NCBI RefSeq assembly: GCF_025698545.1
Contig: NC_068567.1
Span: 58,347,371 to 58,411,370 of the forward strand
From: Gossypium raimondii
Lineage: Eukaryota; Streptophyta; Magnoliopsida; Malvales; Malvaceae
DNA length: 64,000 nt
Direction: 5' to 3'
In this document: piece after piece, positions 1 to 12,078 of the stretch
Numbering within the stretch: position 1 is the first letter of the stretch
How the letters are laid out: each line of letters begins with the position of its first letter
The notes under the pieces: generated by a model
Told to the model about the DNA's origin: nothing
Databases searched by the model: none
Seen by the model: only the letters and a program-made list of their open reading frames with translations
Made by a program: the position numbers and the translations under genes

Positions 1-201
1 GTAATTTTGGATGATTTGATTCGGGTTATAATGGCATGAATAAGTTAAATTGGCCAACGTTAGCTCATTAATGTTTTGATTTTGATTGGTTATAAATATG
101 AATGCTTGATGAAATAATGAAATGTTTGTAAATTAATTTGTAAACTCCGGTAATGCTCTATAACCCTATTCTGGCGATAGATATGGGTTAGGGGTGTTAC
201 A
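1..201 (+). mobile_element. 3' end of a Gypsy-type LTR (partial)
   Basis: The stretch ends in GGGTTAGGGGTGTTACA, nearly the same terminus as the Gypsy LTRs ending at 27754 and 34368. It is therefore the end of a related LTR whose remainder lies outside the window. It abuts LINE RNase H coding sequence on its right, so it inserted into that LINE. Solo LTR or full element cannot be decided from here. Confidence 0.7.
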
Positions 202-1460
202 AATAGCAAACTGTAGCCCGTGCACCATCGCTAATGCCTCTGTCATAAAGGTGGAACAAATACAAATGTTGTTTCTCCAACAAGAGCCTAAAATTGGGCC
301 CTTGTTATCTTAGATAATCACTCTTGAGCATTTGTTTCTAGTGGAAAAGCTTACATATATGTTAAATTTGGCATACAGTGATATTGGTGGAGACTAGAGG
401 ACCTCAGCCAGAGGCGAATCTAAGAGGAGCTGGCAGGGGCGCTGGCACCCTAAAATGGAAAATTACTATTTAGGCCCTTTAATTTTTTTAAAAAATTTAA
501 ATTAATAAAGGTAGAATTGCACTTTCCCCCCCTAAAATTATAAAAATTCGATTTAAGCCTTTAAAAATTATAAAGATATAGACTATAAAAAATTAAAATT
601 TCATTCGGCCCCCCTAAAAAATTGTTCTAGCTTCGCCCCTGACCTCAGCCTGTGAATTTGGATGCTTCATTGCGACACTATAACACTCAACTCGGCACAT
701 ACCCTCGGACAAAGGTGATGAGTTCCTCAACCCTTTGATTGGAATTACCTTCCATGTAACATTTATTTCTTGTAGTTTAAATTGCCCACATTGCTGTTGC
801 GATCTCAATTTTCTTTGCACCTGTATATTGCACATAAAGCCATGATAGCTAGTTGATAAAGTCGAGTTGCGATACACCTGATGGCAATTTAATTCCCAGT
901 TTATCCTAAATTCCACATGTGAACACACAATCTCTACTTACATGATTAACAGTTTCGATATCAGAAAAACAACAAAGACATAAAGCATCTGTAACCACTC
1001 TTTTCATGAATTTTTTTTAGGGACATAATTACGCATAAACTTCCAAATTAAGAATTTTACCTTGGATGGACATTGTAATTGCCAAAGTTGTTTGTAAACA
1101 TTGCACGCAGTCAAGTCTAAGATGGGGGGATTGATTAGCAGGTGATATCCACTTCTTACAGTGTATAAGTCAGAATGTTCATCACTCCAAACCAGTTGGT
1201 CATCTTGCGAGTGCCATGGCAAAGGAATATCCATGATGCAATTAGCTTCATCTTCAGTAAAAATTGAAACTATAAGCTCCAAGTTCTATTGATTCGTACC
1301 TGGAATAATTAATTAATCCGAAACCAAATCAAGTCCAACTCCACTTCTCGGTGATTTCACCCTGCGTAAAGGAACCTTAGGCAACCAAAAATCGTTCCTT
1401 AACAAAACTGACGAACTCGACCCAATTCTCCATTGTAAACCATATTTAACAACCCTCTAG
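202..1460 (-). pseudogene. LINE zf-RVT and RNase H fragment
   Basis: Codons 1282-1004 encode a typical LINE stretch, LVWSDEHSDLYTVRSGYHLL followed by KVKFLIWKFMRNYVP. After a frameshift, about 1015-915 carries the zinc-binding pattern C-x2-C...ETVNH...C. An RNase H-like segment follows (WELNC...YSVAMKH), is interrupted by the MITE at 410-640, and resumes near 270-205 with MTEALAMVHGLQFAI. In plant LINE polyproteins these domains follow the reverse transcriptase. At least two frameshifts and several stops show it is dead. Confidence 0.7.
410..640. mobile_element. MULE-type MITE with 10-bp target-site duplication
   Basis: The 231-bp insert is flanked by the perfect direct repeat GACCTCAGCC at 400-409 and 641-650. 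Its ends form an imperfect inverted repeat: AGAGGCGAATCTAAG on the left, and AGGGGCGAAGCTAG read on the minus strand from the right. The interior is AT-rich and non-coding. A 9-11 bp duplication fits Mutator-like elements. It sits inside LINE RNase H sequence, so it is younger than the LINE. Confidence 0.75.
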
Positions 1461-2087
1461 TGTCACGGGGCTAGACCTTTCGTCTCGCAAACCGTCCGGC
1501 CTTAGGCGATCCGTTTGCTCCAAACTCGCCTAAGTCAGCCTTTACGCCCAAAAGTGAGGATTCATTAGAATTCCTCCAAGGTACCAACTTGTATAGCGGA
1601 AGCGATTGTGCCAAAAGAAGCTAAGCCAAAGAACAACAGAAAGAGCGCTCGCAAAGTGTTTGAGTAAATGCTCTCAATTCTTATTCACAAAGAATAATGA
1701 AACAATTCAGGAGTGAGTACAAATGAGGAGGAGGCTCTCTATTTATAGTTGAGCTCCCCCAAAACCGACAGTCAAGATACAATTACATCGACGGATGAGA
1801 TTTAACCATATCCCTTAATTTTAGGGATTTACAAGATAAGCCTTATCAAATCTAATCTAATCTTTACAAGATATGATTCCCTCTATCTTCTAAGATTAGT
1901 TACCATATTAGCCTAAGTTGCCATCTCTTCGCTATCGGGCCAACCAGGCTTCAATCTGACAGGCTTGTCCAATATCTCTTTGAATCGGGCCAGTTCTTGT
2001 GGGCCAAATGATCCCCATCTGAGCAACAGACCTCCATTGGATGCATTTGGTGCGCTGGTCACGGGCTTTGAACTGCGGCCCGTGACA
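1461..2087 (-). repeat. 3' LTR of gag-only element copy 1
   Basis: 627 bp, TG...CA ends. It carries the last codons of the gag frame, which terminates at 1913, and a TATA-type motif on the minus strand. Confidence 0.88.
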
Positions 2088-3921
2088 TTCTTCCCCACCC
2101 ATTCTCGCAACGTCCTCGTTGCAACTTCTGAATGGCACTGACTTGATTCGCCTCTGTCTCGTCTCGACGCCTTAGCCTTTCCCTTCCTTCGGGACTCTTG
2201 CCTCGGCTTACGTCGCTTCTTAACTCGAGCCGTCCTACTCGCTGCATCTACTCTGGTCAACTGTCCCACATGTATCGCTTCCTTTTTATTGAAGTCTGAC
2301 GCACCACCCACCTCTCCCATAGGTGGAAGCCTTGTCGGTGACTCGGCCAACTCTGACGCTTCACTCAACTTGAGCCTCATTGGTCCCAGCTTCACTGTTT
2401 TCATCGTAACCTTTTCCACTAAGTTTGATGACAAACTCACCTCTTCCTTGGGTGGAAGCCCCTCCGACGACTCACCTCAGACGTTGCCCTTCTTTTGACT
2501 CCGGCTTGCTTTCGATAGTACCGCAACTCATGCAGACCACGGCACAAGAAGCACTTAACTCGCTTCTTCTTGCTCCTCTTTGCCCTCTTGGCTTCAACTT
2601 TTCCCTTGCTTGAACCAAGCTTCTTGGGCTCATTGTCTGCTCCATTGTTCCCCTCGATGACAGACTTTCTCGGACACTTCCGCAACCTATGCGGACCATG
2701 ACACAAGAAGCACTCCACTGGCTTCTTCTCGCTTTTGGCCTCCTTGGCTTCGACACCCCTTGCGCTCGAACCAAGTACCAAGGCCTTACCCACCGGCTTC
2801 TCCTTAAGCGCGGATTTCCTCGGACATTTCTTCAGCATGTGTGGACCGTCGCAAAGAAAGCATTTCAGCTTGTCCCTTTTCCTCTTGGGTTTCTTCTTCC
2901 CAACTCGTGGTTTCCCATTACCACCATTGTCGCCGTTGCCATTGCCATTAACTCTATCTTCCTTGTGATCCATTTCACATACGCCCTTTTCCTCGGACTT
3001 GGAAGACCCAAGCTTGTCTTTCCCTAGACCAAGCTTGCCCACGGACTCAACTACCGTCATGGCTTCTGACAACTTTTGGACACCTCTTTGTTCCACCTCC
3101 TGTCTGACCCACGGCTTCAATCCCCTTTGAAAAGCAAGCAATGTTTTTTCATCAGTCAAATCTGAAACTTGGAGCATGAGTTCCTTGAACACTCGAACAT
3201 ACTCCCCCACTATGCCCCGTTGCATTATCCCTTGCAACTTTGCCCGAGCTTCTTCCTCGGTAAACTCTGGGTAAAACTGTCCCTTCAATTCGCATTGGAA
3301 CTCTTGCCACGTCCCAATCTCACCATGCCTTTTATCTGTGGTCCTACCTCGCCACCATAAAAGCGCAATGTCAGTAAGAAACATTGAAGCAATGTTTACC
3401 TTAACCGCATCCTCCATGATGCCTTTGGCACGGAAGTAGTTTTCCATCCTCCACAAGAAATTTTCCACATCACATGCAGACCTTGTCCCCACAAACTCTT
3501 TCGGCTTTGGGACATCCTCGTTATTGAGTGCTGCATTTGCCACTCCTTTCCCCACGGCTGCTTGACACAAGGCCAGCTCTACCTCGAGCTCCTCTATTCT
3601 TGTGCTCAAAGCCCTCGTCGTGGCCATTTTTCCTCCTTCAAAGCCATCATCATGGCCTCGAGAGCATCATTCCTTTCCGACAGTTTATCCCTGTGTGAAT
3701 TAAACAACTCGTTTACCTTATCCATGGTGGAACTAAGAGACATCTTTACATAGTCTCTGGACTGCTCCTTCCAGTTTGCTATGCGATCCTCGACCCCCAT
3801 CGAGTGCCTCCTTTACATCCTCCATGGATCCCTCGAGTTTTCCCACACGTTCCTCTATTGTCGATAATGTCTCCCTCAAAGACTTCCTCGCCCACCTTTG
3901 TTCGAACTCTTATTTTGACAT
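1913..3921 (-). pseudogene. gag of gag-only element copy 1, broken
   Basis: The start corresponds to the ATG at 3921, but codon 4 is a stop (TAA, where copy 2 has GAA). A 1-bp loss near 3630 shifts frame after a coiled-coil-like N-terminal part. The frame 3627-2437 holds a Retrotrans_gag domain (around ALLWWRGRTTDKRHGEIGTW) and three zinc-knuckle sites of the form C-x2-C-x3-H-x4-C. The third has lost its last Cys (Tyr instead). A second frameshift near 2440 leads into 2440-1913, which runs through the polypurine tract and ends inside the 3' LTR. Copy 2 contains an extra stretch here that copy 1 has lost. Four lesions make this a pseudogene. Confidence 0.85.
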
Positions 3922-3987
3922 CCCAACGGTGCCTTTGAACCAACAACTCGAATATTACTTGGTTCAAACCTTGGCTCTGATACCACT

Positions 3988-4614
3988 TGTCACGGGGCTA
4001 GACCTTTCATCTCGCAAACCGTGCGGCCTTAGGCGATCCGTTTGCTCCAAACTCTCCTAAGTCAGCCTTTACGCCCAAAAGTGAGGATTCCTTAGAATTC
4101 CTCCAAGGCACCAACTTGTATAGCGGAAGCGATTGTGCCAAAAGAAGCTAAGCCAAAGAACAACAGAAAGAGCGCTCGCAAAGTGTTTGAGTAAATGCTC
4201 TCAATTCTTATTCACAAAGAATAATGAAACAATTCAGGAGTGAGTACAAATGAGGGGGAGGCTCTCTATTTATAGTTGAGCTCCCCCAAAACCGACGGTC
4301 AAGATACAATTACATCGACGGATGAGATTTAACCATATCCCTTAATTTTAGGGATTTACAAGATAAGCCTTATCAAATCTAATCTAATCTTTACAAGATA
4401 TGATTCCCTCTATCTTCTAAGATTAGTTACCATATTAGCCTAAGTTGCCATCTCTTCGCTATCGGGCCAACCAGGCTTCAATCTGACAGGCTTGTCCAAT
4501 ATCTCTTTGAATCGGGCCAGTTCTTGTGGGCCAAATGATCCCCATCTGAGCAACAGACCTCCATTGGATGCATTTGGTGCGCTGGTCACGGGCTTTGAAC
4601 TGCGGCCCGTGACA
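3988..4614 (-). repeat. 5' LTR of gag-only element copy 1
   Basis: 627 bp. TATAAATA on the minus strand (4274-4267) is a probable promoter. The primer-binding site at 3985-3974 follows the LTR after two bases. Confidence 0.88.
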
Positions 4615-4720
4615 CTAGAGCACCAGATGCTACACTATGTCAGAGACAGATTAGAACCAATTGATGCCTTAAGAACCAATTTTGTATTTTTTAAATTGAT
4701 TGATTCTAAATCCTTAATTA

Positions 4721-5448
4721 TTTTTTTAATTAATTAATAACTATACATGACAATTTTATATATTGACGAATAATAAATTATTAGATATGTCACATAAAAA
4801 TATTTCTTTATATTGAAACATCAAATTATTGTAGTATATATATTAGCTAAAGGGGAAGCGAGGGCCCTTACCTGGCACCCCTAACTTCATTCTTGATCTA
4901 TCACTTGAAATGTGGAAACAAGCGGTGGAGTAGAACAATTTTTGTAAATACTTGCTCCCTACCAACTCTTCCATTACCATCACCTCTTACCACAAGCATT
5001 GCAATTACTTGATCGAAATAAACCATTTTTAAGTGGATAAATTCTGCTATTAATCCATTTCTTATTTGTAAGTTATAGAAATTAATCATTTTTAAATGGA
5101 TAAATTCTGCTAAAATTGCTGTCCTAATCATAAATCTGCCACATTTACAGTTGCCAATTGCACAATTACCTGCATAGATACCTGCAAATTCTCTCCCAAT
5201 GGCTTATTTAAAGACTAAACTCATTACTGACACAACGTACTTGTAAATAAAACGTATCTTAGTCAGGTTACAATGGACAATTCCAATTGAGTAAAAATTG
5301 GCATAAAATAGAATTTAAATTTGATCCTTAATTAAGGATGGTATATAATGTATATTCAATCTAGAACAACAATTTGTTTTTACAATTGTAACAGTGATTT
5401 ACTGATTACTCATCCGCATTTCATCTCATGAAGCATTTGTTAAGCCAC
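4721..5448. other. Left edge of the GRAM-gene array and 3' flank of gene A
   Basis: 4721-4850 is AT-rich with nothing recognised. From about 4850 the sequence matches spacer DNA found downstream of the other GRAM genes, for example the GTGGAGTAGAACAATTTT stretch shared with about 36015. The left boundary of the tandem unit is therefore near 4850. The short open frame at 4901-5131 on the minus strand has no family resemblance and lies in this repeat. Confidence 0.6.
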
Positions 5449-6325
5449 CTAGAAAGTGTCAACATCACCCAGTCTCTTTGAGACTACCTGCTGCAGACAT
5501 TTGAAAGCTTTGTGATAATTCAAGAACCCCATGAACCAGATATCGAAACCATCCACTGTCACAATTTCCACGTACTTTTGCCATGGTTTCTTCATGTTTT
5601 CACTCTGGTTCACCCCCTTTATTTTCTCAACTGGAACCACAACCTTGTAATGGACTCTCAGAAATTCTCCATTTGCAGAAGGTACTTTGATTGATCTATC
5701 ACTGCAAAAGGCAACCTTTTCAGATGAGATGAAAAGTAGGCCAGCAATAGGGCCTGCTGTTGTTGATAAATAGCATTGGCAAGCCTTCAACAGCTTCTCC
5801 CCTTCTTTGAAACTAAACAATTGCTTGAAAATCTTCTCTAACCCTCCTACTTGAAGAATCCTTGCCCCTAAACTCAGCTTTCCCTTCACTGTTTCACTGA
5901 TCTTTGGCCCCAGTCTCACTGTAGTTTCAAAAATGAAAACTTTAGCTTTCATTTCACTTTAATCTTAAGAGACATCATTAATATAACTGATAGCTTAAGA
6001 GTGTTCATACCATGCTCTCGGACTCCATGGGCGAACGTATCGGCTTTCTTCCCTAGCAAGTTCATCCTTTTGAGTACAAAGTTTCCTTTGCCTGCAATTA
6101 GAAACAGTTTCTCATTAGAAAAAAGAAACAACTTTAACATGAAATTCCCATATCCACCATTGGTGAAGATTGAAAGGGAGACCTACTTTTTGTACACCCT
6201 TGTGATGAAACGTGGTATTGGCCAGCAGCATCAGGTAAGTATTGCCTTGATGTTCTTCTCTCAACTCTATAACTTGCTGCTTTGATTGGTACTCCAATAA
6301 CTTGTTTAAGCATCTGGTTCTTCAT
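5449..6325 (-). CDS. GRAM-domain protein, GEM-like (array copy A)
   Basis: Three coding exons: 6325-6187, 6091-6011 and 5918-5449 (139 + 81 + 470 bp), 229 aa. Introns are GT-AG: the first has donor GTAGGT, the second runs from GTATGAA to a CAG acceptor. The ATG at 6325 (MKNQ) is shared by all four copies. The N-terminus is variable and basic. Residues 80-108 (SETVKGKLSLGARILQVGG) lead into the GRAM domain at about 105-217, with YLSTTAGPIAGLLFISSEKV and VDGFDIWFMGFLNY. Arabidopsis relatives are the GL2-expression-modulator/ABA-responsive GRAM proteins (GEM-like), whose GRAM domain is thought to bind lipids or protein partners. No frame damage is seen. It groups with copy C over exons 2-3 but with copy B at the promoter and first codons. 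Confidence 0.9.
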
Positions 6326-9300
6326 TTTTTTTTCTTTTTTTTGATGAATGAAATGGAATTCAATGCCAACGAGTTGTTGAATGTTTCTTGAGGTTGTGAT
6401 GAATCATGATTTTTGGGAAATGGTGTGTATTTAAAGGGGGTGTAGAAGTGGAAGTTGAATCTAACTTTTTTGGTGCATGAGTCACCAATAGCTCATCAAT
6501 TCCAAAAGTTAGAATTTGAAAGCAAAAAATGAAGGAAGATTATAAGAAGATTTGGTTCCTTTAAGAAAAAGAAAAGATCCTTATTAATGAAGTCCTCCAA
6601 CATGTTCAATAGACCAAACTCTAATACGAATATCCGGTATATTCAACTTTTTTAAGTATAAATAAATAGAAAACAACCATGGGAAAAAAACATAACTAAA
6701 TGGAAAAGGCATAGTCCTTGAAAATGGGCAGTGCAGTAAAAAATATAAAACAATACCCTGTGTAGTTGAGACAACCTTTTAAAGTAACTTTTTTTTCTCT
6801 TTTACCGACTCTAAGAAGATGTGGTTTTGCTACTTTCTGAGTTGGCATTGTAGCTTTCTGATGTCTGCCACTCCTTACTGGTCAAGAAAGAAAAGCAATG
6901 AAAGGTTCACATCAACCAGCACAAATTGCATATTAAGGGATACGATAAGATGCATCTTGCACGATAATGCAGCGACATCCATGAGCATGTGAGATCAACT
7001 GTGATGCTGAACTGCATCTTTGTTTATTGGACATTTTAAAGAGCTCTGAGTAGTAGCTCTCTCCAAAGTTGTTGGGTATTATTTTAAGTTGGATTTCTTT
7101 GTTTAAGAAATGATAAATATTGGTATTTCATATTATTTTCACAATACTTTTGTTGCTAACAATTTGGTGAGCAATGATTTATTTGCTTTGCACTTTGCAG
7201 CTCTCTATGTTTAGCACAGGTGAAAAGATGGTAAAGTGCTGGATTTATAAATAGCTCAAAAATAGTTTAAAATTCCCAAATTCATTATGTACTTTCACAT
7301 GGTGCAGGATTTTTCCATACAATCTCTTTTCCTTTTTCACAGTTAATCCCTTTAAGGACAGGAATTATGGCTACAATCTTCATTTTCCTGTCAGTTAAGG
7401 GATCTTAAAAACCCCAGGAGCTTCTATTCTATATGTGATTCATTCCAGAAAGTGGGGTTTCTATAAAGAATTATGGACTCCAATGGTCAAACAAAAGAAG
7501 CAACCACACCAAGTTAGCATTCATATGCTTAACTGGAATGCATTAACTCTTTTTAAACATTCTTTAATTTGTAATACTGAGGTGGAAATGAATGGGGAGT
7601 AGGCCATGTAATATAAAGATTTAGACTCACATCACCTGCTTTTTTCCAATGCCCAAATCAACAATCAAGATTATGATATTGTGAAGCATTTGCTTAACAT
7701 AAAAGCAAGCAACACAAGAATGGAGGGAGTTCAAGGAAAACATATCATAGGAGCATCCCATAATTGGCATGATGTAAGACTGCCACCTCAGGAGCATTCC
7801 CTAAATGAATTCGAAAAAGTTGATAATAGGGGCCGAATAAAGGGAGGGTTGGCTGGCTTTTACGAGTGTTGGCAACACGGAAAATTAATAGTTGGTAAGA
7901 TTCATTATGGTTTTTCAGCCTCAGAACCAATTTTAAGCAAAAAAATAATTGCTTACTATTATTTAAGTTTTTTACTGTCTCACCCTTAATCAGGTCATCA
8001 ACTTGATAGAAATTAACCATTTTAAAAGATTAAATTCTACTATTAATTCATGTATTATGTCTAGGTTTTTGATTCATTTGCATGCGCACAATAATTTGAT
8101 TAATTTTAGTCTATGTACTTATTTTTTTAAGTAATGCGGGATATGGGTTTTTATATAAACTCATAACCCCTGTGCCTTTTGTACCCAAGTGATGTGAGAT
8201 TCATTCCCTTGCTAACAAATTACTTTGTTCCTACTCACAAAAGTGAAACTTTTTACAACATAAACATTAACAAAATATATTGTGTAATAAGTTGGTGTTG
8301 ATATTTAACAAATTATATATTCTAGATGCAATGCTAGATGCAACTCAACCTGCATCTAGATTTTTGTGTAACTTGCCATATATGTATAAACATTTTTTAT
8401 TGAAAAACTTTGAACTTTTTTAATGCATATCTCTAAGAATTTTAGTAGCAATTTTACTCTTAGAAGACTTTCAATGGGATCAAATTTCCCTAATTAAAGA
8501 GATTTGGTTCCTTAGAAGATTATTCCCAGAAATTTCTCTTTTTTTATTCCATATTAAAGACCTGATCTAGCTAAATTCAAGGAGATTGAGAACACTAACA
8601 TTTTCATTCTAAGGAATTTATTTTAGTGCATAATTGTTTTGTACAAAATATTCTCATTGTTTAGTTTATAACTAATCTTTCAAGCGAAAAGATTTAGTTG
8701 AGAGAGTGACCTAGTTAATATATAGGAGTGGGATTGCAAGTTAATGAGTGAGTTGAACTTAAATCACATCATGTACTATAGATTGATAGTGGATTACTCT
8801 CTCAATAAAACTGCACAAATATAGGAAGTTTTTAAATTGTGTAACTAACTTCTATTGCCATCTCAATTTTTTCATGATTTAGTTAGTAAATCCAATTGCA
8901 ACTAAACATGCAACTAGAAGACAAAATAATGAACTCTCACAATATTAATCAATTGTACATTCCCCAAACTACTATCGTAGTAAAATGAATTGTGACATTC
9001 ATTGATTCAATCGAATGAATTATATAATTAATCGTACAATTATTAATAAAATTGAATCAATCTATTTACAAATGAAATGACTAGGTAGTGTTCAAGTAAT
9101 TTTACGAGTATTAATCAACGTACATGCTTCTAATTACTGCCATATCTAATGAATTATGACAATAATCGTACAATCATTGATTCAGAATCGATCTAGAGTG
9201 ACATTGTGGTGTTTGCAAGCACAGTTCTTCAGTACATTGTATCAACACTCTTATCCTCATTCTTGTCTTCCATATCCCAATTTAGAGTGCAACTACTCAT

Positions 9301-9572
9301 TGCCTTGTAAGTGCATTAACACATTTCTCCATTTATTTTTAACCAGTTGAAGATTATTTGCAAATCATATTATCAGTTGCTATATGAAACCTTTCCCACA
9401 AATGCAGCAAAAATCGCACAAATCATATTATCTCCTTTTATTCTCAACTCTCAAACCCACTCATCTATGAAAAAACAACACAAACTGCAGCAGAAATCTA
9501 TCTTGAATGTACCTTGAATTATACGCTAATCTTAATATCAAAATATGTATAGGGTTATTTTTACAGCTTTTG
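6326..9572. repeat. Spacer of GRAM array between genes A and B, left part
   Basis: Promoter-side DNA of gene A, continuing toward gene B. It shares long blocks with the spacers upstream of C (37269-39924) and D (47964-49905), such as TTTCTGATGTCTGCCACTCC and TGGTCAAACAAAAGAAGCAA. About 8050-9450 is AT-rich and I see no match to the other spacers there. No coding signal is credible; the frames at 7681-7989 and 9156-9350 are chance. It ends at the TTTTG target duplication of the Copia element. Confidence 0.65.
6428..6435 (-). promoter_or_regulatory. Conserved TATA-like motif, gene A
   Basis: TTTAAATA on the minus strand, about 100 bp upstream of the ATG. The same motif stands at nearly the same distance in all four GRAM copies, so it is a reasonable TATA box. 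No transcript data support it. Confidence 0.5.
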
Positions 9573-10043
9573 TGTTGGAACTAAGAAAACAAAAATGTGT
9601 TTGACAAAAACTTAAGCAATAAGCTTCAATTTCTTGTTGATCAAACAAGAGAATCAACTATAGTTTTGTGAACTTAAAAGTGCTTAAGTAAAACTAGAAA
9701 AATGAATAAGAATTTGAAAGATTTTCATTACATTGAATAAAGGCATAAAGCCATTACATATACCAGACATTTAGCTGGCCAAAATGATGAAAACATGCTA
9801 CCTAAACATTTACCTAACTCCACTAAGTAGCATAGAAACTTGATAAACATAACTTGTACACTTGGTAAAACTGATTTATCAATCTATCAGCACCTAATTA
9901 CATCAAACATGCTAATAACTTAGTTCATATCTAACTAAGTAACAAAACATTTGCATGATCTTCAGCAGCAACTTGCATGGCTCGGGGCAGCTTGGTCTGC
10001 TTTATGGTCTGCTTCATGGTTTGCATGTAAGCTAGCTTCAACA
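9573..10043 (-). repeat. 3' LTR of Copia element
   Basis: 471 bp. It lacks a short segment (about 21 bp, around 21232-21252) that is duplicated in the other LTR. Confidence 0.87.
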
Positions 10044-10089
10044 CTCCTCCTTGGCTTGCATGCTACAAACTCCCAATTTTGCTCTCAAA

Positions 10090-12078
10090 TCCTTGAATCT
10101 TGACACACAAAGAGGCTTTGTTAAGATATCATCTAGTTGATCTTCAGAACTGCAATGAATCAGTTTAACTTCTTAAGATTGTTCCATTTCCCTAACAAAA
10201 TGAAGCTTGATCTTAAAATGTTTTGTTTTCCCATGAAACTCTGGATTCTTTGCAATTGCAATAGCAGATTGGTTGTCACATTTAATCTCTGTTGCTTCCC
10301 TTTGGTGTAAGTTCAAGTTAGACATGATCTTCCTTAACCAAATTGCTTGGTTTACTGCTTCTGCAGCTGCTACATACTCTGCCTAAGCTGTTGATTGAGC
10401 AACAACAGTTTGCTTTTTTGAGCTCCAACAAAAAATGGTTGAACCAAGGGTAAACAGATACCCTGAGGTGCTTTTCATGTCATCTATCGATCCTGCCTAG
10501 TCACTATCAGAAAAACCAAGCAGCTTTATGCTTTCCACCTTGGTAAACATTATTCCAAAGCTTTGAGTGCCTTTGATGTATCTGAGAACTCTCTTTGCAG
10601 CTTGAAAATGGTTCACATTGCAGCAATGCATGAACCTGGATAAGAGACTAACAACATACATTATATCCGGTCTTGTAGCTGTTAAGTAAAGTAAACATCC
10701 CACCAAGCTTCTATAGGATGTTTTACATACTTTCTTAAAGTCACATTGGCTTGAAAATTTTTCTCTAACAACAACTGGAGTGCTAGTTCTTTGCAATTTT
10801 GCATAGAGAACTTGTTTAGAATCTTCAAGACAAATGACTTTTGACTCAAGAAAATCCATTGCTGAGTCTGGGGCACTTCTATACCAATGAAGTAGGACAT
10901 TTCACCCAAGTCTGACATTTCAAACATACTTTCCATCTTGCCTTTGAAGTTAGTCAGTATAGCCTTGTTTTCTCCTGTCACTAGCAGGTCATCCACATAT
11001 AAGGAGATTATGAGCTGTGTTTCATCACCCTCATTTTCACATACAAAGTTGGCTCACTGATGCTTCTTTTGAATCCCAGGCTCACCAAGTAAGTGTCAAT
11101 TCTAGCATACCAGGCACTTGGAGCATGTTTTAAGCCATACAAGGCTTTTCTCAGCTTGCAAACATTGTCTTCTTCACCAGGAACTTTGAAACCTTCAGGT
11201 TGTTCAACTTTGAAACCTTCAGGTTGTTCAACATAGATCTTCTCATCAAGAAATCCATTGATGAAGGCAGATTTTACATCAAGTTGATGTATTTTCCACT
11301 GTCTTTGTGTAGCCAATGCAACCAGTAGTCCGATTGTATCAAGCCTTGCCACTGGTGCAAATGTTTCAAGGTAGTCAATTCCATATTTCTGACTAAATCC
11401 CTTCACAACCAACCTTGCTTTTAGTTTTTTCAAGCTTCCATCAGCATTTTGTTTGGCTAAAAACACCTATTTCACTCCTATAACCTTTTTTTGTGAGTTG
11501 GTCTTGTAACTAACTTCCAGGTTTTATTTTTGTGAATCATGGTCATCTCATCTATCATGGCTTGCTTCCATCCTTACTGAGTTTGAGCTTCTTCAAAATA
11601 GGTTGGTTCAACAACAGCCACATCAGCCCTCTCATATATTTCACTCAAGGGTCTGGTTCCCCTAACTGGCTCATCATATATGTCTATTTCAGGAACATTT
11701 TGATCTCTTTCAATCTAATCTATAACCAAGTCTTCAGCAATAGCTTCTGGTTCACTTTTATCCCAGTTCCGGCTTGACTTCTCATCAAATACAACATCTC
11801 TACTCACAAAGACCCTTTTGGTTGTAGGATCCAGAATCCTATAGCCTTTCTTGACATTGCTGTAGCACACCAGAATGTCAGGCTGAGCTTTCTTGGCTAA
11901 CTTGTCCCTTTTGGCTGTAGGAATATGTGCATAACATATGTATCCAAACACCCTCAGGTGAGCGAGTGATGGCTTGAAGCCAAACCAAGCTTCAAATGGT
12001 GTTTTTTCAAGCAATGCTTTAGTAGGCAGCCTGTTTTGAAAATATATTGCAGTGTTAAATACCTCAGCCCAAAGAGTT
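10090..12078 (-). pseudogene. Copia pol, part 2: integrase C-terminus, reverse transcriptase, RNase H
   Basis: Minus-strand frames 12101-11715 (NRLPTKALLEKTPFEAWFG, integrase C-terminus), 11466-11008 (RT with [16 protein letters not shown] and [12 protein letters not shown]), 10996-10682 (DDLLVTG, the second half of the YxDD region) and 10859-10497 (TRPDIMYVVSLLSRF). RNase H follows to about 10090 with a stop inside. The RT contains a 24-bp tandem duplication (11200-11247) that repeats VEQPEGFK. Frameshifts near 10850 and 11000 and several stops make it non-functional. The nested element splits it from part 1 at 12078/18807. Confidence 0.85.

Larger units (their letters stand above)
1461..4614 (-). 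mobile_element. Gag-only LTR retrotransposon (TR-GAG-like), copy 1
   Basis: Two 627-bp LTRs (1461-2087 and 3988-4614) differ at 7 positions by eye (98.9% identical). They start TGTCACGGG and end CCCGTGACA, a 9-bp inverted repeat. The target duplication is CTAG on both sides. The primer-binding site on the minus strand is TGGTATCAGAGC (3974-3985), complementary to the plant initiator-Met tRNA end as I recall it. The polypurine tract lies at 2088-2100. Only gag is encoded; there is no protease, RT or integrase, and the 1.9-kb interior has no room for them. This matches the published class of non-autonomous LTR elements carrying gag alone, which must be mobilised in trans. Confidence 0.88.
202..4720 (-). 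mobile_element. LINE (non-LTR retrotransposon) remnant, host of two later insertions
   Basis: Minus-strand translation gives, in order, sequence upstream of the zinc-binding domain (about 4720-4615 and 1460-1285, with the typical GSN...IWCSRGLL and YGLQWRIG stretches), a zinc-binding reverse-transcriptase C-terminal domain, and an RNase H-like tail. Frameshifts and stops break it throughout, and the catalytic reverse-transcriptase core is not seen. The gag-only LTR element at 1461-4614 and the MITE at 410-640 are inserted in it. The Gypsy LTR at 1-201 truncates its RNase H end. The 4720 limit is where similarity fades and is approximate. Confidence 0.7.
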
